The notes: generated from the sequence alone by a model not told the origin. 64,000 bases of DNA from Actinostola sp. cb2023 (GCA_033675265.1 JAUJYZ010000682.1:1-64000), one strand, 5' to 3'. Shown: positions 34,110 through 47,090, counted from the first letter of the stretch. Translations and numbers: made by a program.

Positions 34110-34335
34110 AAAAATACTAGCAATCGTTCTTCTTTACCTTAGCAACGGGTTGGCTAAAGGTACCCTCTCGAAATTGCAATTAGACTAAAACTCGCACAAT
34201 ATCAATCCATATAGGGAGCAAATTTTAAATCGTATCCACCATTATGTGCGCCTGGGCTACCTGTGGTGTTCCCATGATGCATTTCTTGCTTCCCCCCATA
34301 ATGCAATTGGCACTTACAGTGTTTCTAGAGCCGCC

Positions 34336-37300
34336 ATGTTGAATTTGATTCAGGAGAAAGAAGGTAAATAATTCACTATTATTGTAATTAAAGAGCTTCA
34401 TTTGAGAAATTATATGTCAGACATTTCTTCAAAAAGACATTTACTTATAAATAAAATGATTTGATAAATAGTGCCTATTATGTTGCAAAATGTGAATCAA
34501 TGCTATCCAACTACATGTATTGGAGCCAAAAGAAGCATGTTTGTTTTGTGAAGGTTAATGATTTCAAAAGATTGTTTGCAATCTGATCTAACATTAATTT
34601 TTGAGAAATAGATTCCTCCAATTTAAGTTTGCTATGCGTATGTTTTTATTTTAGTGATTGATAATGGTGATGAAGACAATGAAGCGAGACTCTTGCCTCC
34701 CAAAAAGAAGTTGAAACAAAATCGAGACCTTAACAAGTGTGTTATTTGCCAAGAGACCACCAATGACAAATTGAGATGTTCTACTGAGTCGGGATTTAAA
34801 TCGCTGCTCTAAAACGGCAGGATGCTACATACCATCGAATTAGTTCTGATAATAAGAGTTACCTTCATTCAATGTCAAATGGCATGGGACGTGCTATCAG
34901 AGCTATACAAGTAAAAGAAATCTCAGATTCATATCCCAGCCACAAACTACCTATGAAAGTAAAGATGACCCTGAAGTCAAGAGACCAAGTGTGAGGTCAC
35001 GAGTTAAGCCAATTGACTGGACCCTTTGCATGTTCTATCAAAAGAAAAAATCAAAAGGCTGTTTGAAACTAATAAATGTTGCAACCTTCAATGCTTGTAA
35101 GGCAATAGAAGAAGCAGCAATGCTTCGAAGTGATGCAAACATGCTAGTAAATATAAATGGGATAGATTTAATAGCTGCTGAAGCAAAATACCACAAAAAC
35201 TGCCGAGCACAGTATGTTAGTAAGGCAAATCTAAGTCACGTTAACTTTAGAGTTGAAGGTGAAGAAGATGTGTACACAAAGGCTTTCAATCAGCTTGTAG
35301 AAGATATCATGCCTGAAATAGAATCAGGTAAGGCACTTGATATGAAAAGCCTCCTGGAATCCTATCAAGCAATACTAGAAACGCTGGGAAGTATTACTGC
35401 AAGTAGCTATAAATCAGAGAGGTTAAAACGAAAGCTACAGCAAAGTCTACAAGATAAAATTGTTTTTCCAAAACAACCTGACCCAACAAAGCCAGAATTA
35501 GTATACTCAAGTGCCATTTCAGTGCAAGATATCATCAATGCTGCAGCAAAGAGACGGGGACCATACTACAAGCAAAGTCACGCCATCTACAGAAAAAAGA
35601 AGCCTATTATTCCATGCTGCACAAATGTTACGAAAGTCTATCAAAGATGACAGTCAGAGTATTGGCATCCAGTCTCTGGATGCTGCCGATGTTACCTCTG
35701 GAAAAGCCAGATATGTTGTCCCAGCAGATCTCTATGAATTTTTGTGCTTTCTAATATCAAATCCTGACAAAGTAGATGCCTCAAATCCAACTGCTTGCAG
35801 CACTGCAGCACTGCAGACGAGAGACACATACTTGCAATAGCTCAAGATTTGGTACATGCCACAACGCACGGTCGCCTGAAAACACCAAAGCACATTGGAT
35901 TGGCAATGTCTGTCCGCCATATGACGGGTTCCAAGCAACTCATCAGGATGTTAAACAGGTTGGGACATTGCTGCTCATATGATGACACAGAAGTAGTAGA
36001 CACTAGCTTGGCATTGGAGATTTGCTAAATCAAAACATCTGGGCGTTGTCATTCCATCAAACATAACACCTGGGGTGTTTATCCAAGTGGCAGGATACAA
36101 TAACGATTTGAACGAAGAGACTCTTGATGGCAAGCAAACGACACATGCAACAACCCTAGTTCTATATTAGAGACAGCAGTATGGACCACAACCAGAACAA
36201 GTGGTATATTCTGACCACAAAGGCAAGCCTCGTTCGTTAAGCAGCCCTACACCAACCTGCAACCTTGTATAAGTTGGTGCAACTGGCAAGAGACCTGCAG
36301 TGACCTTCTATTTGAATAACGTACAAAAGGAGTGGTTTACATCCTCAAGCCCTGTTCACTCGAGCGCTGTTCAGAAAGATTTTAGCTGGTTTTTGGCAAG
36401 GCTCTGTACAAACAAACTGTTTCCAGTAGACCTTCAGACTACCACTACAGAACACGTCCATCCCATTCCAAGTTGGAGCGGGTTTAATGTCAAGATCGCA
36501 GATGAGGCTCCACCGTTAACCTCTGTTGGCTACTGTCCAATGATCAACGGCTCACCGACAGAGTACACTACCATTTACTCAGTTATGAAGAATGCCCAAG
36601 CGATGATGGATGCACTGGGTCAAAAGCACAGTGTAATTACTTTTTGACCTAGCGATTTATATGAAGGCAAAGGAGATACAATGGCGAAGGCCTGAAGAGT
36701 TTATCGATACAGTGATCAGAATGGGAGGCTTTCATATCGCCATTAACTTTCTAGCAGTGATTGGGAAGATATACCAAGGACTGTGGCATTGAGGATTTAC
36801 TAATCGAATCAGGCGTTTACGGCGGCAATACCGCAGCCACACTTCTCAAAGGAAAGTCATATAATAGAAGGGTGCGTGCACACAAGCTAGTTCTAGAAGC
36901 ACCAATGAGACTCCGGTGGCAGGCCTTTGGTATTTGGATAGCTTCAAACCAGAATAACATATATTTGCCACCATCATCAGTGTTTGGCATTGATTGACTG
37001 CCAGATCCGTTGCTGATAAATCTTCTCTACAAACATCGTTTGGTAAACTTTGTGACAAGCTCACCCACGTCATGCCACTCTTTGAGAGATTCTGCCAGGA
37101 AGCAGGTGAACAATCCAAGTTGTTCAAGTTCTGGAGCATGTACATCGACATTGTCCTTGTACTAATGCGCTTTATAATAGCTGAAAGGGAGGGATCATGG
37201 GAATTGCACCTTAACTCAGCTGCTGAAATGCTACCATACTTTTTCTCAATGGACCGTGTTAACTATTCCAGGTAGGTGTTTAACTAGGAAATGTATGGTA

Positions 37301-39678
37301 ATGACATTTTTACGCTACATTACAATTAATCTTACTAAGTTGTTTACTTACACATGTTGTCATACGGTACTTTTTATTAATATATAATAGGTGGTTACCA
37401 ATCTCCCTAGCTGACATGCAAATGTTACAAACAAGAGCACCAGAAGTCTACAACGAGTTTGAGAATGGAAATCATGCAGTGAGCAGGTCTGGTCTGCCTT
37501 TCAGTCAGGTGTGGACTGACATGGCCTTGGAGCAAACAATTAACTTGGATAGCAAGACTGCAGGTGGCATCGTTGGTTTGACACAAAATTCTTCTGCTTT
37601 GGAGAGATGGTTCTTAACAAGTCACGAAAGAGCCGCAATAACATCTGCAACCAAACAGCTTTGTAGCCTGGATGATTGTGACAAAATTGGATCTCACAAA
37701 GAGGCTGGTTCTGAGAGGGTCAAACGAGATGAAGGAGACATTAGAAAGCTGGTAAACACCATTAATTCAAGTATGTCAAACCCATTCATGCTGAACGATC
37801 AAGAACCTATACCACTACGTAACATTGCTACCGGTGTAGTAATGCCGGCTGATATTGCTGATCGACTCCTCAACGCATTTGAGGTGGGTAGCAGAGTCCT
37901 TTGCTAGTCAACGTCTTGACAACAATGAAGTGTCCTTTTGGGAGAAAATAACAAAAGTAAACGTCAAAACCTTCGCCTCTTTGTCCAAAACCACAAAGAT
38001 CAAGTGTTCTGATGAGAAGATTATTACTATCTCTGCTGATCGCAATTTGTTTGGACGACTCCTGATTGCAGCAAATTACGAGATGTTGATCTCAGAGACG
38101 TTCTTAGCTATGAACTGTCTACCGTCCCATTTGCATTAGCCCATGCAGATGGAGCTTTAAGAAAGACCACCAAGAGTATTCTTATGGCAGAGATAGAGAG
38201 AGTACATCCACCAGAAGGAAGCCTACCTCAAGCGAACACCCCGACTGCATTTATCTTTGACGGTATGGCCATACTGCAGATGGTAAAGGCTGGAGGTTCA
38301 CGTACGCTTGGAGACCTTGCTGAAAAGCATTTTAGGTTTGTAAAACTATTTAAAAAAAGCTAGATTATATGTGCAACAATTATAATAGTAACTATCAGAT
38401 AATTGGTGTATTCTTCGTCTAATGCTTTGAATATTTTTATGAAAAAGGTTAATTACCACACCACTTCGACAAGAGCAGTGCACAAGAGTAGATATCGTGT
38501 TCGACCGGTATGATCTTCCACACTCAATAAAGGAAAGTGAGAGGCTGAAGCGGGAATCAAGCAACGCCCTTGAGATCAAGATCACAACTCGAAGCACCCC
38601 GGTTCCCAAGCAGTGGCAACAATTTATCAGCAATAAACGGAACAAAGTCAATCTTTGTGCCTTCTTGTGCCAAGAGTGGTGTGAAATGGCTAAAAGCGCC
38701 ATGCGCCATGGCCAGGAGCTGGTAATCGGAGGTGGTTTTGATGATCCAACCAATACAGTTATTATCTCTAACGGACGTACCAGTATTCTAGAAGGTTTGA
38801 AGTCAGACCACGAGGAGGCTGACACGAGGATGCTTCTTCATGCCTGCCACGCCTCTTCCACGAAACCAAGAATTGTGATCCAGTCACCGGATACTGATGT
38901 TGCTGTGTTGGCAATTCATTTTTTCTGCCATATACAGTGTGAAGAACTTTGGTTCAAAACTGGTGTTAAGGACAAAGTACGCTTTCTCCCAGTCCATATT
39001 GTTGTAGACAAGCTTGGATTGAGTGTTTGTTCTGCTCTTCTTGGATTTCATGCACTCACTGGGTGCGATTTCACCAGTGGCCTGTCCCAAATTGGAAATA
39101 AGAAATCGTGGAATGCATTAATGAAGCGTGAAGATGCACAAGACCATGTCGGCAATCTTGGCACTCGAATCTCTCCATCGGATCACACTTCTCAAGCATG
39201 TGAAAATTTCATATGCTCGCTCTACACAACTACTAAGAAGGCCGGAACAACTGGAGACGAAGTGAGATACTGGATGTTCTGTCAGAAGCATCAAAGCAGT
39301 GAGAAGCTTCCACCAACGAGCAACAGCCTGAGCCATCACATTGAGAGAGCAAATTATCAGGTATTTGTATGGAAACACTCCTTACAGGCCATACAAAAAC
39401 TCCCATCACCAGTTGATAGCGGTTGGCAGGAAGGTGATGGCAGCTTGGAACCCATTTTGATGTCCAGAGATCCAGCACCTCGGACACTTTTCGAGCTTAC
39501 AATATGTAGTTGCAGCAAATCGCTCTGCAAAAGAAATATGTGCACTTGCAATGCCAACAACATGCCATGCACAGAGGCTTGGCTTTGTATGAGTGACGAG
39601 AGATGCCAGAATCCCCACAAAGCTACAGAGCCAGCAATAGAGAGCGGTGAAGATGAAGTCACAGATGACGAAGATTAG
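34336..39678 (+). pseudogene. Cys-rich PIN/XPG-like nuclease protein of the Academ-like element
   Basis: Exons 34336-34363 (ATG in gccgccatg context), 34655-37271, 37391-38335 and 38448-39678. The N-terminus has paired cysteines and histidines (CVICQ, a HxxCYQ-type pair, DWTLCMF, EAKYHKNCRAQY), like the eight-Cys domain ascribed to Academ proteins. The middle is long and of unknown fold. The last exon carries PIN/XPG-type acidic motifs HEEADTRML, SPDTDVAVL and LTGCDFTSG, then a Cys cluster (CSCSKSLCKRNMCTC, CMSDERC). PIN/FEN nucleases coordinate metals with such acids to cut structured DNA. Several frameshifts and stops lie in 34,800-34,980 and 35,640-36,990 and around 37,890-38,100. Confidence 0.78.
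38448..39678 (+). CDS. Terminal exon: intact PIN/XPG-like nuclease domain and Cys tail
   Basis: One uninterrupted frame of about 410 codons. Acidic residues in HEEADTR, SPDTDV and TGCDFTS are in the spacing of PIN/XPG active sites, with HIVVDKLGLSVCSALLG between the last two. The tail has CxCxxxxCxxxxCxCxxxxxxC followed by a second small Cys group and a strongly acidic end. This is the best-preserved open stretch in the element. Confidence 0.8.
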
Positions 39679-39781
39679 TATATAGACTTTGCTTTGATAA
39701 TTCCACAAGTTTATGATAGTTATGCTATACATTTTCGAATAGAAGTACTCAGATTTTAAAACTTTCACAATCAGATTGCTA

Positions 39782-40363
39782 ATTGTGCGAGTTTTAGGCT
39801 AAATTAATGCAATTTCGAAGAGAGGGAACATTTAGCCAACGTGTTGCTATGGTAAATAAGAACGATTTCTAGTATTTTTTCAATGCTATTTTGAACTAAT
39901 ATACCTTAAGATATAACCAGAAAAGAGATTCATATCTAAGTAGCTACTATGGAAAAGTATCAACTGCCCCAAATCTCAATTTTCCTTAAGAAATAATGAT
40001 GTTAAGCATCGTTTATGGTAATGTCGGATTGTCCCTAGCAACGGTAACCATGGAAACAGTACAACGATAAATAACACTATGATATGAAAGACAATCACGT
40101 TAGTAACACTTTGTATAAGTTTGAGCTTTCTAGAGTAGTTCTTTGAATTGTTGTATCAATTTAAAGTTGCACTCATAAAGGCTCCTCAATTTTTAGGGAC
40201 CATAATACCACTCACAATTGGTCCACTGGTACAATGATGTCCCACCATAACCTTAGTACATCATAGCTTAAAATGCTCCATAGGTATCATATTATCATTT
40301 TCTGGTGTCAGACCAAGTATGTGGAGGGTGTGCTACGACACGATTTTTTCAGGGTTCTACCTC
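39782..40363. repeat. Right TIR of the Academ-like element (582 bp)
   Basis: Uninterrupted complement of the left TIR pieces. It preserves both empty target sites, at about 39,873 for the 1.5-kb element and about 40,269-40,272 (TTAA) for the MITE. Confidence 0.9.
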
Positions 40364-40367
40364 CTAG

Positions 40368-40503
40368 ACTGCAGTCTCCCATGCTCGCGCTTTATTAAGG
40401 GCCACTTGTAGTTCTCTGTTTGGTACTTCAAAGAGTTTGGTTCTTAATTCGTCTAAGGCTATTTTCTCCAAAAATTGATCTCTTATGGCATCATTACAAG
40501 CAT
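40368..40503 (-). pseudogene. Gypsy 2: gag segment upstream of the inserted element
   Basis: Frame with AIRDQFLEKIALDELRTKLF and NKARAWETAV, a common pre-knuckle gag pattern. Across the 8.8-kb element it joins, in frame, the gag at 31,565. Upstream homology fades at the kinase fragment. Confidence 0.7.
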
Positions 40504-40504
40504 C

Positions 40505-40917
40505 CATTGAGGCAAAATCAACCAGTGACACGAAACCAGCTAAAGACGACGATATAAAGCTACATGGCTCGTCCATTAAAGAAATAGCTTCTTGTGAAAT
40601 TGTCAAAATCACATCACGTTTAGAATCAGGAACTTATGGAAGCTGTTACCTGGCCAACTATCGAGGGATGCTGGTAGCCGTCAAGGAATTTCGTCTCCTT
40701 CCAAATACCGACGAAAGTACGATTAAATAGGATGTGTTGTATGAAGCAGCTATTTTGGCTCGCCTTGGTGACCATCCTGGCCTTCCACTTTTATTTGGAA
40801 TTTCTACGATCACAAAGCCTTTACAGATTAATTACCCAGTTTCATGGACAAAAAGACAAAAGTGTGACGCTCTACAAGTCCGTCAAGACACTGACTTTGG
40901 ATAGTGAGGAATGGATG
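40505..40917 (+). pseudogene. Protein kinase N-lobe fragment
   Basis: Contains a glycine-rich loop region (LESGTYGSCYLANYRG), the VAVKEF lysine motif, and LGDHPGLPLLFGI from the region before the hinge. One TAG (near 40,728, probably from CAG) interrupts an otherwise continuous frame that ends at 40,917. The catalytic HRD and DFG motifs are absent. Kinase genes of this type are expanded in cnidarians, as far as I recall. Fragment only, abutting gypsy 2. Confidence 0.75.
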
Positions 40918-40923
40918 AGGAAT

Positions 40924-41380
40924 GGGTAGTCCAGTTCTCTGTGAGCGGTTGTTATCTGGAAGAAGAGGTCTTGTATTTCGTACATACAACATTTATATTT
41001 TTACCACAGTAGACTCTATCTTCCTTGGGTAGTCAGTTCTCTGTGAGCTGTTGCTATCTGGAAGAAGAGGTCTTGTATTTTGTACATACAACATTTATAT
41101 TTTTACCACAGTAGACTCTATCTCCCTTGGGTAGTCAGTTATCTGTGAGCTGTCGCTATCTGGAAGAAGAGGTCTTGTATTTTGTACATATAACATTTAT
41201 ATTTTTACTACAGTAGACTCTATCTTCCTTGGGTAGTCAGTTCTCTGTGAGCTGTTGTTATCTGAAAGAAGAGGTCTTGTATTTTGTACATATAACATTT
41301 TATATTTTTACTAAATTTGACTCTATCTTCCTTGGGTAGACAGTTCTCTGCGAGCTCTTGTTATCTGGCCTTTTATTTCG
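40924..41380. repeat. Minisatellite, ~103-bp unit, ~4.4 copies
   Basis: Units start gggtagtcagttctctgtg at 40,924, 41,027, 41,129, 41,231 and 41,334, each running through gaagaagaggtcttgtattt and ccacagtagactctatctt. Confidence 0.95.
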
Positions 41381-41845
41381 ACACATACACAAACTGTCTT
41401 TGTTCGCAGTTGTGGGCGAAAGTTTCGCTATCATCATAATTCAGTAATCGTTACGCATTATTCCATTATTACAAATTAAAAGGGAGTTCGAGAATAAAAT
41501 AGATGAAGAATTATATGCTTACCATTTGCGTTTGAAATAAATTCCGCGTTTGTTTACGTTTGAAATGTGACCTAAATTTTGTCTACCGCCAAACTGTGAC
41601 TTTGAAATGAAATCTCGACATTTGTAGCGGGAAACCAATCACGTACGTTATGTGAAAGTATGTTTTCATATTTTAACTTGAAATTTTTCATCCATCAAAT
41701 ATATTTGCAATTGCCACACGTTATTTTGGAGGAAAGCCACTCAGCAAAGATCTAAGACATTTCATTTTAGCCAGAATAGTAGAAGAGGAAGTCACAAGGT
41801 AGCGTTTGAAACGTAAACAAACGCCTAATTTATTTCAAGCTTTAA

Positions 41846-42513
41846 GGTGGCTCGAAGTAGTTTTTAACTGACCACACTTCTACTTTTCATTTGGCGAATT
41901 GATAGACTTATCCTAAACCGAACAGAATGACTTTTGCAACAGTTATCGGGCAAAGATGGAAATTTAGAATTATGTCAATTTCAGCTCGATCGAAGTTTCC
42001 TTGGCAAAGATAAAACAAAGATCGTTGAAATCAGTTTTTCTAAAATATCTCAAGATTTCGATGAGCTCTAGACAAGCGGCTATGTGCATGATAAACTACA
42101 TACTAAGGCAACGTAGCTGAGATAGAATTGAAACTTTTTGATCAGAGCGATTTTGAATAATTCACATATAAACATTCTTTATGCAAATTATTCAAAATCG
42201 ATCTGATCAAAAAGTTTGAATTCTGTCTCAGCTACGTTGCCTTAGTATGTAGTTTATCACGCATATAGTCGCTTGTCTAGAGCTCATCGAAATTGTGAGA
42301 TATTTTAGAAAAACTGATTTCAACGATCTTTGTTTATCTTTGTTTATCGTTGCCAAGGAAACCTAGATCGAGCTGAAATTGACATGATTCTAAATTTCCA
42401 TCTTTGCCCGATAACTGGCGCAAAAGTCGTTTTGATCGGTCTAGGATAAGTCTATCAATTCGCCAAATGAAAAGTGTAAGTGTGCTCAGTAAAACAAACT
42501 ACTTTGAGTCACC
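41846..42513. mobile_element. 668-bp near-perfect foldback element with TTAA flanks
   Basis: The arms, about 310 bp each, start ggtggctcgaagtagttt and are mirrored to the end (aaactactttgagtcacc). The loop near 42,165-42,180 is very short. TTAA lies at 41,842-41,845 and 42,514-42,517. No coding sequence. Confidence 0.9.
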
Positions 42514-42517
42514 TTAA

Positions 42518-43987
42518 GAGCGGCTCCGCATAAATATCTACAGGATAGAAAAAGTAGGATTTCTCAAGTTCGCCCATAATAATAATAAATTTTAAATCGT
42601 TAAACCTATTTCATTTCATTGAGCCGGACTTTCCTTCACAGCTTCGCCCGGACCTGGAAAATCGCCTAGAAATTGCAGCTCAACTCGGATGCTCTTTGAC
42701 AACAAATTCGGTTAGTAATCCGAAACTAATTCAATCACGCATTTGCCTGATCTTTGCTCTATGTCACGCGTTCGTTTCATAAGAATCGGTTAAAAATAGT
42801 ATTTTTGACAGAATTTTGAAATGCGATCGCTTCACACAATGTGTTTGATGTGTTGAAATTCTCCTTTTTCGGGAACTTTAAAAAAATCAGTAATGATACA
42901 CAGCTTTTTCCTAAATAACTAATTTCAACGGATAGACCAACATTTTCGCTTCAAAATGGTAAAATAAAATGTTTAAATTAGCGCCGCTGGGAGTTATAGA
43001 CTTGAAACATTTGACTTTTGATACGATCATGTGGAGAACGGAGTCGTGACAACACAAATTTATTTTCTCTTCGAATGTTTTCTAAACTTGAGTACTGAGC
43101 TTAAATGAGTTAAACAAGAGAATAGTGATACGTATGGGTTATCTTTTTTTCTTTCAGCTCGCTTAGGAGAATCTCAAATCAATGAAATTGAAATAATTAA
43201 AAACGGCAACATTCTTTGTCTTGAGCAATGCGTGAATGTTAGCTCAATCGCCTTACATAATTACAGCTAGTGGTACTTTGGATTGCACGATAGCTTTTCT
43301 AAACAGATTTGTTACCTTGAAATGCTTTCCAAACATTAAAAACACAGTAATTTGAAGCTTCCGCTTGCACATGGAACAACAAACTGTAAACTGTCAAACT
43401 ATACAACCACCACAGGTAACCCAAACTGGGTAAACCCGGATTTAAACACAGTAAAATATTCATTTTCCTTGGAAAACTATGAAACTATCAATTAGATTGC
43501 TTTCCAAATATAAAAGTAGAATTATTGAATTGCTAATTAAGATTTAGAGACTTTAGAGTAAACGCGACGCGAAAGACGAAGGCGTGCTCGGTGAGGAAAT
43601 TCCCAGGGAAATTAAATTTTGAGTGAATTTATTTGAAAGTAACAATATCTACTTTTTAAGAAAATGACAGTTTTCTGGGCTGTCATAGCTTGTCATGAGA
43701 GAAATCCGTTTTACTGGAGAGTTATCACAAGCTCAATGCCGCAAATCACTACCGCACAGTCTCACTGACATTGATTGACAGTGAGAAATGTAGGCGGAGA
43801 CACATTGCTGGCATTATGTTACATTCCTCTACTACAATCTATACAGTATTATCGAAATCTTTATATCAAGAAATGTCCGTCGTTATATAGTTATTCATGC
43901 TCGCTTGAGTTCTTGTTTTCGACGGGTGCTCGATTGTGTTTCACTAAGCGGTTTTGGAACATCGGTTTCAAAAGCAGTGATTGCCTG
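42518..43987. other. Intergenic stretch, nothing recognised
   Basis: AT-rich sequence upstream of copy C exon 1, with no convincing gene, RNA or inverted repeat. 41,381-41,841 is similar. Confidence 0.4.
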
Positions 43988-44037
43988 ATGGCATCATGCA
44001 AATACTCCAGCTATGTTGGAGGGCCATGTGGTGCGAG

Positions 44038-44125
44038 CTAGCCTCCTTAGCAGCCGCCCTTAGTTTCGTCACGCAAGGCTCCCCTCTCCACGGACGTCTG
44101 CTTACTTGAGCGAAACATTCCTTTC
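44038..44125. repeat. Left TIR of the helicase element
   Basis: Complement of 57,442-57,529 with a single mismatch (acgtctgctt here against acgtttgctt). Flanked on the left by GTGCGAG at 44,031-44,037. Confidence 0.96.
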
Positions 44126-44397
44126 CAATTGTAATTGAAAGCCAATCAAAATCGATGTATTGTTTACAAAGGAGCCAATCAAATGCATTGATCATATTTG
44201 GCGCCAACATGAATGAATGAATAATATATTAAACCATGCATGAACGAAGATCGAGGCGCCAAGTCAAGATCGATGCCACATCTTCACTTTATGTATGGAT
44301 CTAAACTTAACTCCAAGAAAAATCGTCCAAGAAAACACAAACTGCTTTCTTTGTGGCGTTGACTTGCCAAATGAAAAACGTGTCAACGTCTTTGGGA

Positions 44398-44490
44398 GAA
44401 GTACTGAAGATATTTCTGGCCTAATGAAGAAGTATTGAAGATATGTCTGGCCTAATGAAGAAGTACTGAAGATATGTCTGGCCTAATAAG
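44398..44490. repeat. 31-bp tandem triplication in DUF6589 exon 1
   Basis: Three units starting gaagtactgaagatat at 44,398, 44,429 and 44,460. Two extra units add 62 bp, so the frame is lost. Frame continuity through a single unit (GRSTEDISGL) shows the ancestral state. Confidence 0.92.
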
Positions 44491-45200
44491 TAGTGCTCTC
44501 GACATCGACGTGAGTGTTTTATATCCGTCAAACTCAAACGTCTTATATATATGCCCGAAGGTCTGCTACAAGCGCTATAAAAAATGTAAAATTTCTCTTC
44601 AAACCACTAAAACTGAGATCGTAGAAGAATTCAAGAAAAAAATGAGCGAACCATAAGAACAAAGTGACTTCGAAAAGCAGACAACAAGGCTAACGACAAC
44701 ACCACAAGCGGAGTCTTTCATCATGAAAGCAATAAACAAAGTCGCGTCGTTAAGGCTTTGGAACTGTATTTCCCTACCACTCAGAGTCTGACTCCTTTGT
44801 CTGCTACTTGTACTTCTTACAACAATGCTGCCTTACCGGCAGTTTCTTGCCAAAATACCATGCTGTTTGACAATTGACATCCACGCCAAAGAAGAGTAAG
44901 AAGTCGAAAGAAAACATCGGATCCGTGAAGATGATCGTTGAATATCCGAGCAAAACTGTTCGTAAGACGTTGAGCCCAGATTACGAAGCCATTGGAAAAG
45001 CTCTTACGTTTGGTTCTACCGAAACCTTGGCCAAAGCTGTCACAAAGAACAAGTTTTTAACGAAGCATGTGGTTGCCAATGTACTGCAGATCGTCTCAAG
45101 GGAAGTCAGTAGTCTTTGCTCGAGATCAAAGCGCTCACTCTTGAGGAAATGTGACAAGAATTTAATCTTTTTGATTGGATCGACGTCAGAAGATTTTGAA

Positions 45201-45750
45201 ATTATTGTCATTGTTTATGTGATAGGTTCTAAACCTTTAGTAAATCTTTACGAACACAGCAAAGTCATCATATAAAAATGGGAACATGTTTCGTCCAAAC
45301 TGTTGGAATCAACCAATTAATATTTCCGGCTTCCGACTCCCTGGGCTGCAGCTCCCAGGGGTTCATAGCGAAATAAACAGTATTTGGTAGGAAAATCCCA
45401 TCAAATGTAAAACGAGCTTCATAAAATGATTTCAATTTTGTATGGAAATTTAACAACAGAATGACTGTAAATCATATTGATTCCTTGTTGCATTCCAAGA
45501 ATCAGTCGACGAAATGAAGTGAGTAGTCGACGTTGTGGTCTTTGTGTTCTTTCGATTGCAATGATCAAATTAGTGTATTTGTAATTGTGAATTTGTTGGC
45601 ATGTTCATGACGTCATTTTCCCGCCAAATAACTAAAAAATCGAAAAACAAAAATGGGAACAGGCTTGTTGTATTAACATGTATTGTCATGTTGCCAAGTT
45701 TCACATTGATTGGATTAACACTGCGAAGTTGTACACAACCCGGTCTTTTT
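45201..45750. other. Intronic or decayed stretch before triplet repeats
   Basis: After the CSRSKRSLLRKCDK block the DUF6589 frame dissolves. The region that normally follows in the copy-1-type protein is not recognisable here. Nothing else is seen. Confidence 0.4.
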
Positions 45751-45751
45751 G

Positions 45752-46352
<601 letters not shown>

Positions 46353-46484
46353 ACCACTACTTCTACAAAATAAATAAATGTTATGAAAAGTTTGTGGTTT
46401 TTTTATTATTATTATTATTATTATTGATGATTATTTTATTGGAGAAAACTGTAATAAATAAAATAAATGTTTGTTTTTTCATAG

Positions 46485-47090
46485 TCTGCTCTTGATCGCT
46501 TGTCTAAACTGAAGGTACCATGTTGTAACAAAGTGGCATTATCAAAACTGGACGCACTTGGGGATGATTTTGACAACATTCTCAAGACTGCCAAGAAATA
46601 CATCTCCATTGAGTCAGCTAAAACAATAGTTCTGAGTGAAAAACTCACAACTGTCACAAATTCTAGTACCAGTACAACCATGGCCCCCAATGAAGTAAAT
46701 AAGGCCAAAGAAATCTTACAAGCTCATCAACAGAGTTGCCATCCTGGGTTTACTATTGCCTTCGACAACAATGATTTGGAACTAAAGAGGAAAAACATGA
46801 CAGCCTCAAAACAGAACAAAGACATACATTGGGTCAATAATAACATGTTCATAAATCGAGTTTCAGGAAATTTGCTTCCCACAAAGGCACCAAAGAAGGA
46901 ATTATCTAGTGTATCCAACATGGTGTTTCTTCCAAGTGCCAGTGCTCAACTAAAACAAAGACACAACTATGCCATATTAGTTTCAAGGATTTTGGTTGAT
47001 TATTTTGATGTGCATGCCCCACTGAAAGATGCATATATTCAGCATATCTCCCACAAGTTTTCAAAGGAAATGGCCACAAAATCAGTGAAG
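46485..47090 (+). CDS. DUF6589 copy 2, exon after the triplet tract
   Basis: Open exon bounded by ttcatag and gtatgtg. It includes CCNKVALSKLDALGDDFD and ends with the KDAYIQHISHKFSKEM region. No catalytic motif recognised. Confidence 0.75.

Larger units (their letters stand above)
31570..34200. repeat. Left TIR of the Academ-like element, split by two insertions
   Basis: Three pieces match the right TIR in order: 31,570-31,671, 32,230-32,625 and about 34,110-34,200. Between them sit a 558-bp TTAA MITE and a ~1.5-kb insertion. Shared strings include cacaccctccacatact, gctatgatgtactaagg, aaagtgttactaacgtgat and caaccggtt-region relatives such as ctaaaactcgcacaat. Confidence 0.88.
31570..40363 (+). 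mobile_element. 8.8-kb TIR element with PIN/XPG-like nuclease gene (Academ-like)
   Basis: Long inverted repeats (about 585 bp once later insertions are discounted) bound one gene on the plus strand. CTAG is present outside both ends (31,566-31,569 and 40,364-40,367). With one CTAG removed the interrupted gypsy gag continues in frame, apart from a stop at the CTAG itself. Because CTAG is palindromic it could be part of the repeat and not a duplication. The gene's Cys-rich N-terminus and XPG-type nuclease fit what I recall of the Academ superfamily. No DDE transposase or helicase is present. Without the two nested insertions it would be about 6.75 kb. Confidence 0.82.

Noticed and set aside
32234..34335. 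2-kb promoter region of the nuclease gene
   Set aside because: Most of it is TIR plus a 1.5-kb later insertion; only about 135 bp lie between the TIR and the start codon.
40924..41380. CRISPR-like array
   Set aside because: Units are contiguous 103-bp repeats without spacers, and the genome is eukaryotic.
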